From: UBA11524 sp964391995
GTDB taxonomy: Bacteria; Bacillota; Clostridia; Christensenellales; Aristaeellaceae
NCBI GenBank assembly: GCA_964391995.1
Contig: CAYMOM010000001.1
Coordinates: 1-52,885 of the forward strand
Direction of reading: 5' to 3'
DNA length: 52,885 nucleotides
The notes beneath the pieces are model-generated. The model ran no database searches and was not told the origin of the DNA. It worked only from the letters and a program-made list of their open reading frames with translations. Below, one piece after another: positions 24,217 to 33,371 of the stretch. Position 1 is the stretch's first letter. Every line of letters begins with the position of its first letter. Position numbers and translations under genes: made by a program.

Positions 24217-27018
24217 TCATTCCAGCTCGTTGTTTTCCTTCATTCGCTCAAACTCCTCGCGGGAGATGAGGCAGAAGCGCGGTTTGGAACCATCCTTGGG
24301 GGACACAACGCCGCGCTTTTCCATTTCGTCCACCAGGCGGGCGGCGCGGGCGTATCCCAGCTTCAGCCTGCGCTGGAGAAGGCTGGTGGACACCTGCCCG
24401 TCCTGCACAGCCATTTCGATGCACTGCTGCAAAAGGGAGGCATCGCTGTTGGGGTCTTCGGCAGGCTCGCCGCCATCGGTCATGGGGAAGCCGCCGTTTT
24501 CGTGTTCCAGCTGTTCCAGCTGCTCCAGCACATCGGGGTCATAGTCGGCTTCGCTGTTTGCGCGGATGAAATCGGTCACCCGGTTCACCTCGGCATCGGA
24601 CATAAAGCAGCCCTGCAGGCGGATAGGGGTAAACTCCCCTGTGGGCGCATACAGCATATCGCCCCAGCCCAGCAGCTGCTCGGCACCCGGCTTATCCAGG
24701 ATGGTGCGGCTGTCGATAAAGCTGGAAACCTTAAAGGCAATGCGGCTGGGAATGTTGGCCTTGATCAGGCCGGTAATCACATCCACAGACGGGCGCTGGG
24801 TGGCTACCACCAGGTGAATGCCGGCGGCGCGGGCCAGCTGGGCCAGGCGGCAGATGTGATCCTCCACATCCCGCTTGCAGGTCATCATCAGGTCAGCCAG
24901 CTCGTCAATGATGATGACGATCCGGGGCATGTGCTCCTCGCCGTCCTCCAGCTTGGCATTGTAGCCGTCAATGGCGCGGACGCCCTTGGTCTGGAATTTT
25001 TTATAGCGGTCCATCATCTCCGCCACGGCCCAGGCCAGGGCACCGGCTGCCTTGTGGGGATCGGATACCACGGGGATCAGCAGATGGGGAATGCCGTTGT
25101 AGCACTGCAGCTCCACCACCTTGGGATCCACCAGGATCATCCGTACCTCCCGGGGGGAACAGCGGTACAGCAGGGAGTTGATCATGGTGTTGATGCAGAC
25201 CGACTTGCCGGAACCGGTGGCACCGGCAATCAGCAAATGGGGCATGCGGGTCAGGTCGCACACAATGGGTTTGCCGGCAATGTCCTTGCCCAAGGCCACC
25301 GCCAGGGGTGATTTGGCCTCCTGCATGGGCTGGCTTTCCAGCACTTCCCGAAGGGTCACGGTGGCAACCTTCCTGTTGGGGACTTCCACACCCACCAGGG
25401 ATGTACCGGGAATGGGTGCCTCGATCCGGACGGATTTCACCTCCATGTTCATGGCGATGTTCCTGTCCAGGTTGTTGAGCTTGGACACGTTGATGCCCTG
25501 GGCAATTTCCAGCTCAAACCGGGAAATGGCAGGCCCATGGGTCACATGGCGAACCTCGGCAGGAATCTTGAAGGAGCGCAGTGTAGCCTCCAGCCGCCTG
25601 GCGTTTGCGGCATCCTCCTCATCCTGGTTGATGCTGTTCTGATGCTCAGGCTGCTTCAAAAGGCCCACCCCCGGGAACACATAGGGCGGGGGCAGCTCCA
25701 TTTCGGTCTGCTGGGCCTGGGGTGCGTTCTTCCTGGGCGGCAGCTTCAGTTCCGGCTTCCAGGCATCCTGGGGCGGCTCCTGCTGGAGCTTGGGGGCAGC
25801 CACCGCTTCAGCCTGGTCTGGTGCATCCTCCCAGGGCGGCGTGTCCGACCAAGAAGGCTTGGGCTGCTGCTTTTTCCTGACCAGGCGCGGCGCAGGCTCT
25901 TCCTCCTGTTCCGCGGTGCGCCAGGTGGCGGTGCGCTGGGTATCCTCCTGACAGACCTCCGGCTGAACCTGCCGGGCTGGCTGGGGCGTCTCCTGCTGGG
26001 CAGGCTCCGCCGGCTTTGCTTTGCGGCTGCCAAAGATGCCTGTGGTCTGGGGTACCTCCTGCTGCTGGGCAGGCTGCTTGCGGCCGAAAATGCGGGACTT
26101 GCTTTCCTTTTCTTCTGCCGGCACCTGGTAGGAGTATTTCTGATAGGAGTCCATGGCCTGCTGCTCCAGCTGCTCATCCACCGGTACAGGCGTAGCCGTC
26201 TGGACGCGCACAGGCGCGGGCTGCTGCACAGGCACAGTCCTGGTGGCTGGCTGATAGGCCCCCTGGGGCACATAGTCGCCCCAGCCGTCATCCTGGGCCT
26301 GGGCATTGGTGCGCTGGGTGGTCTGCATTTGCTGCCGGCGCTGCCATTGCATGTCCTGCTGGTACTGCTGCTGAGCTTCCCGCTCCCGGGCGATGCGGCG
26401 GATGTCCTGTTTCTCCTGCACCTTGCCGAAGAGTTTGCGCCAGTCCAGATGCAGCATGAGAACAAAGGCCGCCACGCCCAGCACTGCCGCAATGATGCCG
26501 CCGCCAACAGGGCCGGCCAGCTTCCACAGGGGCCAGGCCAGCAGCATGCCAAGAATGCCGCCGCTGGCGTTTTTCTGGGCGCCCACCTCATAGGCCCGGG
26601 CCAGGAAAAGGTCGAAGGCGCCGGGTGCGGAGGAGCGGGACTGGTTGCCCGTATAGAAATAGTCCATCAGGGAGCTGGTGCCAATGCGGGTAAACAGGGT
26701 AACAGCCGCCAGCACCAGAAGGAACACCAGCGCAAACAGCGCATAGGGCCGCACAGGGGCCTTGCGCTGGGTGGAGAGCATCACCAGAACGCCGCCCCAG
26801 ATGGGCAGCACCGGCAGGGCAAAGGCCAGGCCGCCAGCCAGGCCGCTGCACACCTGGCGCAGGCCTGCAAACACGTCTCCCGCCATGTTCAGCACCACAG
26901 CCAGAAAAATCATCACGCCCAGGGCCACCAGCACCAGACCGGTAATGAGGAAAAGTGCCATCCTGTCGGCAGAATACGCCTGTGCCTTCCGTGGTTTGTT
27001 TCTCTTGGTTTGCGCCAT
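24217..27018 (-). CDS. ftsK: DNA translocase FtsK/SpoIIIE
   Basis: 933 residues. Four or five N-terminal membrane helices (about 22-195) are followed by a long Gln/Pro/Glu-rich linker (about 200-440), the alpha/beta motor domain with GATGSGKS (about 597-604), LVDPKVVELQCYNGIPHLL and IVIIIDELADLMM, and a C-terminal gamma winged-helix domain (SLLQRRLKLGYARAARLVDEME). It pumps chromosomal DNA through the septum during division or sporulation. Longer than B. subtilis SpoIIIE (787) because of the linker. CGGAGG precedes the ATG. A repeat stem abuts the stop codon. Confidence 0.96.
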   Translation of the reverse strand: MAQTKRNKPRKAQAYSADRMALFLITGLVLVALGVMIFLAVVLNMAGDVFAGLRQVCSGLAGGLAFALPVLPIWGGVLVMLSTQRKAPVRPYALFALVFLLVLAAVTLFTRIGTSSLMDYFYTGNQSRSSAPGAFDLFLARAYEVGAQKNASGGILGMLLAWPLWKLAGPVGGGIIAAVLGVAAFVLMLHLDWRKLFGKVQEKQDIRRIAREREAQQQYQQDMQWQRRQQMQTTQRTNAQAQDDGWGDYVPQGAYQPATRTVPVQQPAPVRVQTATPVPVDEQLEQQAMDSYQKYSYQVPAEEKESKSRIFGRKQPAQQQEVPQTTGIFGSRKAKPAEPAQQETPQPARQVQPEVCQEDTQRTATWRTAEQEEEPAPRLVRKKQQPKPSWSDTPPWEDAPDQAEAVAAPKLQQEPPQDAWKPELKLPPRKNAPQAQQTEMELPPPYVFPGVGLLKQPEHQNSINQDEEDAANARRLEATLRSFKIPAEVRHVTHGPAISRFELEIAQGINVSKLNNLDRNIAMNMEVKSVRIEAPIPGTSLVGVEVPNRKVATVTLREVLESQPMQEAKSPLAVALGKDIAGKPIVCDLTRMPHLLIAGATGSGKSVCINTMINSLLYRCSPREVRMILVDPKVVELQCYNGIPHLLIPVVSDPHKAAGALAWAVAEMMDRYKKFQTKGVRAIDGYNAKLEDGEEHMPRIVIIIDELADLMMTCKRDVEDHICRLAQLARAAGIHLVVATQRPSVDVITGLIKANIPSRIAFKVSSFIDSRTILDKPGAEQLLGWGDMLYAPTGEFTPIRLQGCFMSDAEVNRVTDFIRANSEADYDPDVLEQLEQLEHENGGFPMTDGGEPAEDPNSDASLLQQCIEMAVQDGQVSTSLLQRRLKLGYARAARLVDEMEKRGVVSPKDGSKPRFCLISREEFERMKENNELE

Positions 27019-27037
27019 GATGTTCCTCCGCTTATCC

Positions 27038-28180
27038 TTACTTGCTTGTGATAAACAGGCTGCTCAGCGTGCCGTCCTCCGCGGCATGGAGGCGCAGCTG
27101 AACACCATTGAAATTGTAATAGTCGCTGATGCCCGGCGCCAGGCGGCCGGCCTCCGCCCTGTCCGCGTTCAGGGCAACGGAAGCATCCGGCTGGCCCAGC
27201 ACGGCCTGCCAGGCCTCCCGGGCGGTTTCGCCGGTGCACAGGCCATACAGGTTGATGCGATCCACCCTGATGCCCTGCACCACGCTGTTTTCCCAGCTGT
27301 CGGTCAGGCTGTCCGTCAGAAGGTACACATCGCGGAAAGCGCCGTCCTCCAGCTGGATCAGGCGTCCGCCCTCGTACAGGTCGGGGTCGATCAGCAGGCA
27401 ATAGGCGTCCACCGCCGCCTGAATGGAGCCGCCCAGCACTGCAGGGATGCCCGGCAGCGCGCCGCTTTCCGCAGCCGTGCGGATGCTTTGGGCGCTGGTT
27501 TCATCCAGGGTCAGCATGGCCTCTGCACCCATGCGCTGCAGCAGGCTGCCTTCCTCAAGGCGCAGATGCTCCCGCAGCTGGTACCACTGCACATTCACCT
27601 TGCCGGGCTTGTCCGACAGGGTGGAAAGCTGCTCCAGGGGATAGTACAGGGTCAGCCCGGCAGCATCCAGGGTGAACTGCTCCGGCAGTGGGGTCAGCTG
27701 GGCGTTGCGCAGGTGGGCGCTCAGTTCCGGTGCCAGCTCCCACTCCAGGTATTCCTCCAGGGCCAAGCGCGCCGCTTCCCCATCGGCAAACAGCTCATCC
27801 CAGGTGATGATATGCCCGTCCGTCATGTCCACACTGGCGGCAAACCAGGCCCGGGTGGCCCGGTCGCTTTCCACAGGTCCGGCAGCGCTGGTGACAACGC
27901 TCAGCACGTCCCCTGCCCAATTGCAGGCATAGTCCGCCTGCAGGGGTGATGGGCTGTGCATGGTCAGCGCCAGGCGGTTCAACATTTTCTCCGCACCGGA
28001 GGCAGCCAGCAGGGCAGCATTCACCGCCTGCTGCAGGGTTTCATCCTCCAGGCCCTCCACCTGGGGATAGTACACATACCCTTCGCCCAGGGTCAGTCCC
28101 TTGCGCTCCAGGCTTGGTTCTGCCAGGGCGCAGGGGAGGAGCATCGTCAGTATCAGCAACGAAAGCAAAAACTTCTTCAT
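27038..28180 (-). CDS. Secreted protein of unknown function
   Basis: 380 residues with a signal peptide (MKKFLLSLLILTMLLPCALA, cleavage after ALA). The mature part has an N-terminal region of about 180 residues including VDMTDGHIITWDELFADGEAA, which resembles the DUF3298-type pattern of lipoprotein-like envelope proteins, and a second half with AITDSLTDSWENS-like text that I cannot assign. GGAGG precedes the ATG by 7 bases. It is 19 bases upstream of ftsK and probably shares its transcript. A long frame extending to 28330 crosses the promoter and is rejected. Confidence 0.75.
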   Translation of the reverse strand: MKKFLLSLLILTMLLPCALAEPSLERKGLTLGEGYVYYPQVEGLEDETLQQAVNAALLAASGAEKMLNRLALTMHSPSPLQADYACNWAGDVLSVVTSAAGPVESDRATRAWFAASVDMTDGHIITWDELFADGEAARLALEEYLEWELAPELSAHLRNAQLTPLPEQFTLDAAGLTLYYPLEQLSTLSDKPGKVNVQWYQLREHLRLEEGSLLQRMGAEAMLTLDETSAQSIRTAAESGALPGIPAVLGGSIQAAVDAYCLLIDPDLYEGGRLIQLEDGAFRDVYLLTDSLTDSWENSVVQGIRVDRINLYGLCTGETAREAWQAVLGQPDASVALNADRAEAGRLAPGISDYYNFNGVQLRLHAAEDGTLSSLFITSK

Positions 28181-28200
28181 GCGGCATCCTCCAGGAAAGT

Positions 28201-28229
28201 ATTGTACAACAAATAACGATTCTCTGCAA
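28201..28229 (-). promoter_or_regulatory. Sigma-A promoter of secreted protein-ftsK
   Basis: TTGCAG (28224-28229), 17 bases, TACAAT (28201-28206) on the minus strand, 20 bases before the start codon. Confidence 0.8.
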
Positions 28230-28256
28230 GTTTTCCATCCCCCGGCGCTGGTTTTC

Positions 28257-28285
28257 TTGCAATCCCATTGATTTTCTATTATAAT
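28257..28285 (+). promoter_or_regulatory. Sigma-A promoter of M16-FHA-FtsW-PBP operon
   Basis: TTGCAA (28257-28262), 17 bases, TATAAT (28280-28285). Its position excludes the upstream ATG at 28284 as the M16 start. Confidence 0.88.
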
Positions 28286-28319
28286 GAATGAAAGCGTTAT
28301 TCGCAAGGAGGTTGCCCCT

Positions 28320-29606
28320 ATGTCCGCCATGCACGAACATCACCTGCCCAATGGCATGACCCTGCTGTGCAGCCGTCAGCCTCACCTGCACGCCATGGAA
28401 TTCGGCCTGTATTTCAAGGGCGGAAGCCTGTATGAAAACAAGCAGAACCAGGGCGTGTGCCACCTGCTGGAGCACCTGTGCTTCCGCAGCCTTGGCGGGC
28501 TGGACGCCGAGGGACTGAACAGCCTGATGGCCCGCTTTGGTGCCGAGCTGGACGGTGCCACCTATCCTGAAGGCGTGGTGTTCCGCCTGAAGACCCACAC
28601 CCGCTTTTTCGATGAGGTGCTGGAGCTTTTCCTGCGCTTCTTTGCCGATGTACCCTGGACCCAGCAGCAGATTGATGCCGAAAAGCAGGTGGTTCTCCGC
28701 CAGCTGGAGCAGGAGGACTGCGACTTTGACGAGGAGGTCGCCCGGCGCTACCGCCGCACATCCGCCGGTGGATTCTCCCTGATGGGCACGGCACAGACTG
28801 TGCAGGGCATGAGCGCCGCCACCCTCCGCCGCTGGCAGCGGCTGCTGTTCCAGCCGCAAAACGCCTGCCTGTGCCTGACCGGAAACTTCTCCGATGGCAT
28901 GGAGCGGGCCCTGGTGGAGGCCTTTTCCGAGCTGGAGAACCATTTCGACCAGCCGCCCTTCGCCCAGGCTGTTCCCCTGGACTTTTGCATGCGGGACAGC
29001 CGCAGCGACCTGGTGCTGGACGAGGAAGGCGGCCTGGCCAAGGTGCACCTGGCCTTTGATTTGAACGAGGACCGGGTCTTCCCCCTGACGGGCGAGGTGC
29101 TGAACGCCTTCACCGCGGGAAACGGCGATTCCCTGCTTTTCCAGCAGCTGCGGGAGGAGGAGGCCCTGGTGGCGGAGATTGACTCCACCATGGAGGAAAT
29201 GGGCATGTTCCGCCGGCTGGTGATCCGCTATGATGTGCGCCAGGAGTGCCTGGCGGAAAGCCTGTGCCGGGTGTTTGAGCTTTTGCACCGGCTGTGCCTG
29301 TATGTGCGGCCTGTGCGCCTGACCCAGACCCGTATGCAGTTTACCGATAACCTGATTTTCTACCAGGATGATGCCTCCGGCATGAACGAGCTGCTGGGCT
29401 GGGCCTGGCTGGCGGATGATCTTTCCCGGACGGACCTGGATGCCCAGGCCCAGATGTATGACGACCTGACCTGTGAAGATCTGCTGGATGCCGCCCAGTC
29501 CGTTTTTCGCCCGGAAAACCTGACCATCTCCATCCAGCGTGATCCCGGGCAAACGCCCCGCTCCCTGAAACCCCTGCTGGCCCGGCTCCGCGCCATGCTG
29601 GGGTAA
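28320..29606 (+). CDS. M16-family zinc peptidase
   Basis: 428 residues. The inverted zinc motif HxxEH is seen as HLLEH (about 47-51), preceded by HHLPNGMTLL and FKGGSLYE, the usual N-terminal M16 strand. Glu residues about 75 positions later can supply the third ligand. The second, non-catalytic M16 domain follows. In Gram-positive bacteria such proteins act as small-peptide or processing peptidases in the cytoplasm or at the membrane. AAGGAGG lies 8 bases before the ATG at 28320. First gene of a four-gene rightward cluster with FHA, FtsW and a PBP. Confidence 0.9.
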   Translation: MSAMHEHHLPNGMTLLCSRQPHLHAMEFGLYFKGGSLYENKQNQGVCHLLEHLCFRSLGGLDAEGLNSLMARFGAELDGATYPEGVVFRLKTHTRFFDEVLELFLRFFADVPWTQQQIDAEKQVVLRQLEQEDCDFDEEVARRYRRTSAGGFSLMGTAQTVQGMSAATLRRWQRLLFQPQNACLCLTGNFSDGMERALVEAFSELENHFDQPPFAQAVPLDFCMRDSRSDLVLDEEGGLAKVHLAFDLNEDRVFPLTGEVLNAFTAGNGDSLLFQQLREEEALVAEIDSTMEEMGMFRRLVIRYDVRQECLAESLCRVFELLHRLCLYVRPVRLTQTRMQFTDNLIFYQDDASGMNELLGWAWLADDLSRTDLDAQAQMYDDLTCEDLLDAAQSVFRPENLTISIQRDPGQTPRSLKPLLARLRAMLG

Positions 29607-29654
29607 TGGGACACGGCGCTTTTTCCGTGATGTTGGTTTCAGCGAGGTTCATCC

Positions 29655-30356
29655 ATGCCAGAAAACATTTATGAAATTCTTTCCCTGGGCGCACGGTATT
29701 GGTTCACCTTTCTGGGTGCGCTGATCGTGTGGCGATCCTTCCGCTGGCTGCGGAAGGACCGCAAGGCCAAGCACATCCGCCTGAAAAACCTGCCCGATGC
29801 AGGGATGATTGGCGAAATGGTGGTGCTGCAGGGTTCCGACCAGCTGCCGGAGGGTACGCTGCTGCCCGTGCCCCGGGCCGGGGTGCTGGGGTATGTGCGC
29901 ACCTGCGATGTGGTGGTGCCGGTGGAGGGCGTTTCCCCCAGGCACCTGGATTTTGTGTTCCAGCCGGGCAAGGGGCTGCTGCTTTTCCCTTTCCGCGGTG
30001 CAGCCTGCGTGGCGGATGATGTGGAGCTGACCCACCGCAGCGCCGCCAGGAAATATTCCCTGGTGCACGGCTCCGTTTTGCAGGTGGGCCAGGCCGTATT
30101 GCGCCTGCGCCTGTTTGCCGGCCTGGACACGGAATACCGGGTTGCCCGGCCCTATGAGCCATCCTGCGCGCCCTATGAGCCGGAACAGCCGCCCGGGGAA
30201 TGGGAACAGCCCTGTCCGCCCCAGGAGCCGGCCTTCTGGGATGATCCGCCCCAGGAGCCGGAGCCAACCTTCTGGGATCAGCAGCCTGCCCAGGAGGATT
30301 CCTGGCTGAATCCACCCACTGCCGCAAGAAGGAGGCGCCGCCATGAGGAACCATGA
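29655..30356 (+). CDS. Membrane-anchored FHA-like protein
   Basis: 233 residues. One N-terminal membrane helix (about 10-28) is followed by a basic stretch and a domain with GYVRTCDVVVPVEGVSPRHL, which fits the forkhead-associated pattern (GR-S-H) with Tyr in place of the usual phosphopeptide-binding Arg after Gly, and ends in a Pro/Glu/Trp-rich tail with repeated AFWDDPPQEPE-like units and an Arg cluster. FHA-FtsW/RodA-PBP clusters occur in several Gram-positive groups. It probably scaffolds the division or elongation complex. Overlaps the next gene by 14 bases. Confidence 0.75.
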   Translation: MPENIYEILSLGARYWFTFLGALIVWRSFRWLRKDRKAKHIRLKNLPDAGMIGEMVVLQGSDQLPEGTLLPVPRAGVLGYVRTCDVVVPVEGVSPRHLDFVFQPGKGLLLFPFRGAACVADDVELTHRSAARKYSLVHGSVLQVGQAVLRLRLFAGLDTEYRVARPYEPSCAPYEPEQPPGEWEQPCPPQEPAFWDDPPQEPEPTFWDQQPAQEDSWLNPPTAARRRRRHEEP

Positions 30357-31596
30357 TACGCCCCGGCGCGATCCTGCACGGCTGCTGGCCCGCACGGTGA
30401 TGCTGTTCTTCTTCTGCGCGTTTTTCCTGCTGTTTTTGAAGGATTTCGCCTGGCAGGCCGCCGCGCTGGCCCTGGGCGTTCCGGCGGTGATCTGGCTGGG
30501 CACCAATTTGCTGCCCAGGCTTTTCCCCACGGACAAGCTGCTGCTGAGCCTGACCAATTTCCTCTGCGCCCTGGGCGTGCTGGTGCTGTATGCCACCAAC
30601 CCGGCCTATGCCTATCAGCAGGCGCTGTACTATGGCGTAGGCCTGTTTGCCATGGTATTCTGCATTTACCTTGTGCGCATCATCAGGCACTGGCGGCTGC
30701 CCGTGCTGCTGCTGATGCCCGTCTCCCTGGCGCTGCTGGCGCTGCCCCTGGTGATTGGCAAAGAAACCAACGGTGCAAAAAACTGGTTTTATGTGGGCAG
30801 CCTGTCCGTTCAGCCCAGCGAGATTGTCAAGCTGTCCCTTTTGCTGATCCTCAGCTATTTCATGGGCCGGCGGAAGCTGCTGCCCTGGCTGATTTTCTCA
30901 GTGGGCTGCCTGGGGCTTCTGATGTTGCAGAAGGACCTGGGCACGGCGCTGATGTACTACGGCGTGACCCTGATGCTGTTCTACGCCTCCTCCGGCAACC
31001 TGGCGCTGACAGGCCTTGGCCTGGCTGGCGGCGCAGGCGCTGCGGTGATGGGCTACAAGCTCTTTGCCCATGTGAAACGCCGGGTTGCCATCTGGCAAAA
31101 CCCCTGGAGCGACTATGACAACGCCGGCTACCAGCTGGTGCAAAGCCTGATGGCCATTGCCAGCGGCGGCCTGTTTGGCGTGGGTTTGGGGCTGGGGTAC
31201 CCCCGCACCATTCCCGTTTATCATACGGATTTCATTTTCGCCGTCATCTGCGAGCAGTTCGGCGTGATCTTCGGCCTGTGCGTGCTGCTGGTGTATGTGG
31301 CTATCATCTGGCGCGGCGCCACCACCGCCATGGCGGCCCGCACCAGCTTTCACGGCCTGCTGGCCATGGGCGCCACCCTGCTGCTGGGCTTGCAGACCTT
31401 TGTCATCATTGGCGGGGTAATCAAGCTCATTCCCCTCACCGGCGTCACCATGCCCTTTGTCAGCTATGGCGGCACGTCCCTGGTGTCCAGCATGTGCCTG
31501 ATTGGCCTGGTGCAGGGCGTTGCCAGCCTGAACGAGGACGACCTGGACGAGGACACCCGCCTGGCCATGCTGGGCAGCGAGGAGGCATGCCCATGA
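30343..31596 (+). CDS. FtsW/RodA/SpoVE family peptidoglycan glycosyltransferase
   Basis: 417 residues with about ten membrane helices. SEDS landmarks: KNWFYVGSLSVQPSEIVKLS, LMLQKDLGTALMY with the catalytic Asp, NPWSDYDNAGYQLVQSLMAIASGGLFGVG, and the C-terminal LPLTGVTMPF-type segment (here IPLTGVTMPFVSYGG). It polymerises lipid II into glycan strands at the septum or side wall, working with the class B PBP encoded next. GGAGG precedes the ATG. Whether it serves division, elongation or sporulation cannot be told by sequence alone. Confidence 0.93.
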   Translation: MRNHDTPRRDPARLLARTVMLFFFCAFFLLFLKDFAWQAAALALGVPAVIWLGTNLLPRLFPTDKLLLSLTNFLCALGVLVLYATNPAYAYQQALYYGVGLFAMVFCIYLVRIIRHWRLPVLLLMPVSLALLALPLVIGKETNGAKNWFYVGSLSVQPSEIVKLSLLLILSYFMGRRKLLPWLIFSVGCLGLLMLQKDLGTALMYYGVTLMLFYASSGNLALTGLGLAGGAGAAVMGYKLFAHVKRRVAIWQNPWSDYDNAGYQLVQSLMAIASGGLFGVGLGLGYPRTIPVYHTDFIFAVICEQFGVIFGLCVLLVYVAIIWRGATTAMAARTSFHGLLAMGATLLLGLQTFVIIGGVIKLIPLTGVTMPFVSYGGTSLVSSMCLIGLVQGVASLNEDDLDEDTRLAMLGSEEACP

Positions 31597-33017
31597 AGCA
31601 GCAGCGCTACCTGTTCAAAATGCTGGCACTGATCATGTTTGGCCTGTTCCTTCTGCTGGCAGTCTATGGCGCGTACAGCATCTTCACCTATGGCAACAGG
31701 TGGTTTTCCTTCAGCCGGAACCCCCGGGTCCGTGCCCAGAAGCAAACCGTCATCGCCGGCGATATTCTCGACAGGAATGGTGTGGTGCTGGCCACCACAG
31801 TGGACGGGAAGCGAGTCTACCAGGAGGACGAAAGCGCCCGCCGGGCCGTGGTTCACCTGCTGGGGGACAGCCAGGGCCAGGTTTCCAACGGTGTGGAAAC
31901 CTTCCAGACCCGCTACCTGTACGGTTTTGAAACCTCCCTTGGCGAGCGCATTGGCGCACTGCTGGCAGGGGAAACCCGCCGCGGCGATAACGTGACCCTA
32001 ACCATCGACAGCCGGCTGTGCACAGCCATCGCCCAGTCCTTCGAGCAATACCCCAAAACCCAGGGCAAAAAGGGCGCCGCTGTGGTGATGAACTACCAAA
32101 CCGGCGAGCTGATTGCCCAGATCAGCCTGCCCAGCTTTGACCCTATGAACATCACCGCCGCCACCGCTGCCGACCCGGGCCAGCCCTTCTGGAACAGGGC
32201 TACCCAGTCCCTTTACCCGCCGGGCAGCTCCTTCAAAATCATCACCGCCTCCTCCGCCCTGGAGAATATCCCCGGCGTGGAGGAGGACAGCTTCACCTGC
32301 ACCGGCGGCCTGGTGGTGCTGGGCCAGGCCATCCGGGATTACGGCGGCGCCATTCACCAGAGCCTGACCCTGCAGGAGGCCTTCAAAAAAAGCTGCAACA
32401 ATGTGTTTTCCCTCACCGCGCTGAACCTGGGTGACGAAAACCTGCGCCGCACGGCGGAGAGCTTTGGCTTTAACGATAATTTCCTTTTCCGCGACCTGGT
32501 GGTGGAAAACAGTTCCTATCCCACGGACAACCGTTCCCTGTTCGAGTTGGCTACAACGGGCATTGGTCAAAGCGCCCTGGGCGCCACGCCCATGCATATG
32601 TGCATGGTGGCTGCCGCCATTGCCAACGATGGCGTGATGATGGAGCCGCGCCTGCTGATGCAGGTCAGCAGCCCGGCAGGCAGCGTTCGCACCGCCTATC
32701 AGCCCAAGGTTTACCGCACCGCCGTCACACCCCAGGTTGCCGCCACCCTGCAGGCCTACATGGGCGATGTGGTTGTTTCCGGCACGGGCACCAGGGCAGC
32801 AGTAGACGGCCTGACCATCTGCGGCAAAACCGGCTCAGCTGAAAGCAGCCTGTCCGGCAACGCGGTTACCTACGGCTGGTTCGTAGGCTATATTGCCGAT
32901 AGCAGCCTGCCCTATGCCGTCAGCGTCCTGGTGGAATCCATCGAGGATGGCGAAGGCGGCGGCAGCACCGCAGCCCCCATCGCCCACGACATCTTTCAAT
33001 ACCTGAAAAACCAGTAA
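31593..33017 (+). CDS. Class B penicillin-binding protein (PbpA-like)
   Basis: 474 residues from the ATG at 31593, which overlaps the FtsW stop (ATGA) and has GGAGG 7 bases upstream. One N-terminal membrane helix (about 9-32), a short dimerisation region with GDILDRNG, and a transpeptidase domain with SxxK (Ser212-Lys215 in PPGSSFK), SxN (Ser267-Asn269) and KTG (412-414). It cross-links peptidoglycan outside the membrane and is the target of beta-lactams. The short pedestal resembles actinobacterial PbpA/FtsI-like partners of FHA-RodA operons. Confidence 0.94.
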   Translation: MKQQRYLFKMLALIMFGLFLLLAVYGAYSIFTYGNRWFSFSRNPRVRAQKQTVIAGDILDRNGVVLATTVDGKRVYQEDESARRAVVHLLGDSQGQVSNGVETFQTRYLYGFETSLGERIGALLAGETRRGDNVTLTIDSRLCTAIAQSFEQYPKTQGKKGAAVVMNYQTGELIAQISLPSFDPMNITAATAADPGQPFWNRATQSLYPPGSSFKIITASSALENIPGVEEDSFTCTGGLVVLGQAIRDYGGAIHQSLTLQEAFKKSCNNVFSLTALNLGDENLRRTAESFGFNDNFLFRDLVVENSSYPTDNRSLFELATTGIGQSALGATPMHMCMVAAAIANDGVMMEPRLLMQVSSPAGSVRTAYQPKVYRTAVTPQVAATLQAYMGDVVVSGTGTRAAVDGLTICGKTGSAESSLSGNAVTYGWFVGYIADSSLPYAVSVLVESIEDGEGGGSTAAPIAHDIFQYLKNQ

Positions 33018-33023
33018 CGCCGT

Positions 33024-33147
33024 CAGAGGGCGCTGCCCTCTGGACTCCCGCTTAAGGGATTTCATCCCTTAAGAATTCCAGGCTTGTGGATTGGAACTTG
33101 GGCGGTTCCCTTGCAGGGGTCACGGCGCACGGAGGGTGCGCCGCGAC
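33024..33147 (+). repeat. Modular palindromic repeat, copy E
   Basis: Six bases after the PBP stop codon: CAGAGGGCGCTGCCCTCTG (33024-33042), CTTAAGGGATTTCATCCCTTAAG (33051-33073), then GTCACGGCGCAC...GTGCGCCGCGAC (33119-33147). Convergent with copy F. Confidence 0.93.
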
Positions 33148-33172
33148 GCGGGGCAGCAGCGGTTCGCTTCAA

Positions 33173-33213
33173 CAAAAAAGTCCGCTTTCCGTATGGAGAG
33201 CGGATCATTTTTT
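33173..33213. terminator. Bidirectional terminator between convergent operons
   Basis: A-tract, TCCGCTTTCC-gtat-GGAGAGCGGA (33181-33204), then ATTTTTT. It sits midway between copies E and F. Confidence 0.92.
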
Positions 33214-33251
33214 ATAAAGCTCATGCTGTACCACAGGCGCAGCTCACCTGC

Positions 33252-33371
33252 GTCGCGGCGCCCCTTTGCGCGCCGTGACCCACGCTTGGCTGTAACCCAG
33301 TCGGGCTGTCCCGCCCGGGATTCTTAAGGGTCTTTCGGCCCTTAAGCGGGGTCCAGGGGCAGCGCCCCTGG
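33252..33371 (-). repeat. Modular palindromic repeat, copy F
   Basis: Read from metI: CCAGGGGCGCTGCCCCTGG (33353-33371) begins on the base after the stop codon, then CTTAAGGG-CCGAAAGA-CCCTTAAG (33323-33346), then a GTCACGGCGCGC...GCGCCGCGAC stem (33252-33279). Confidence 0.93.
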
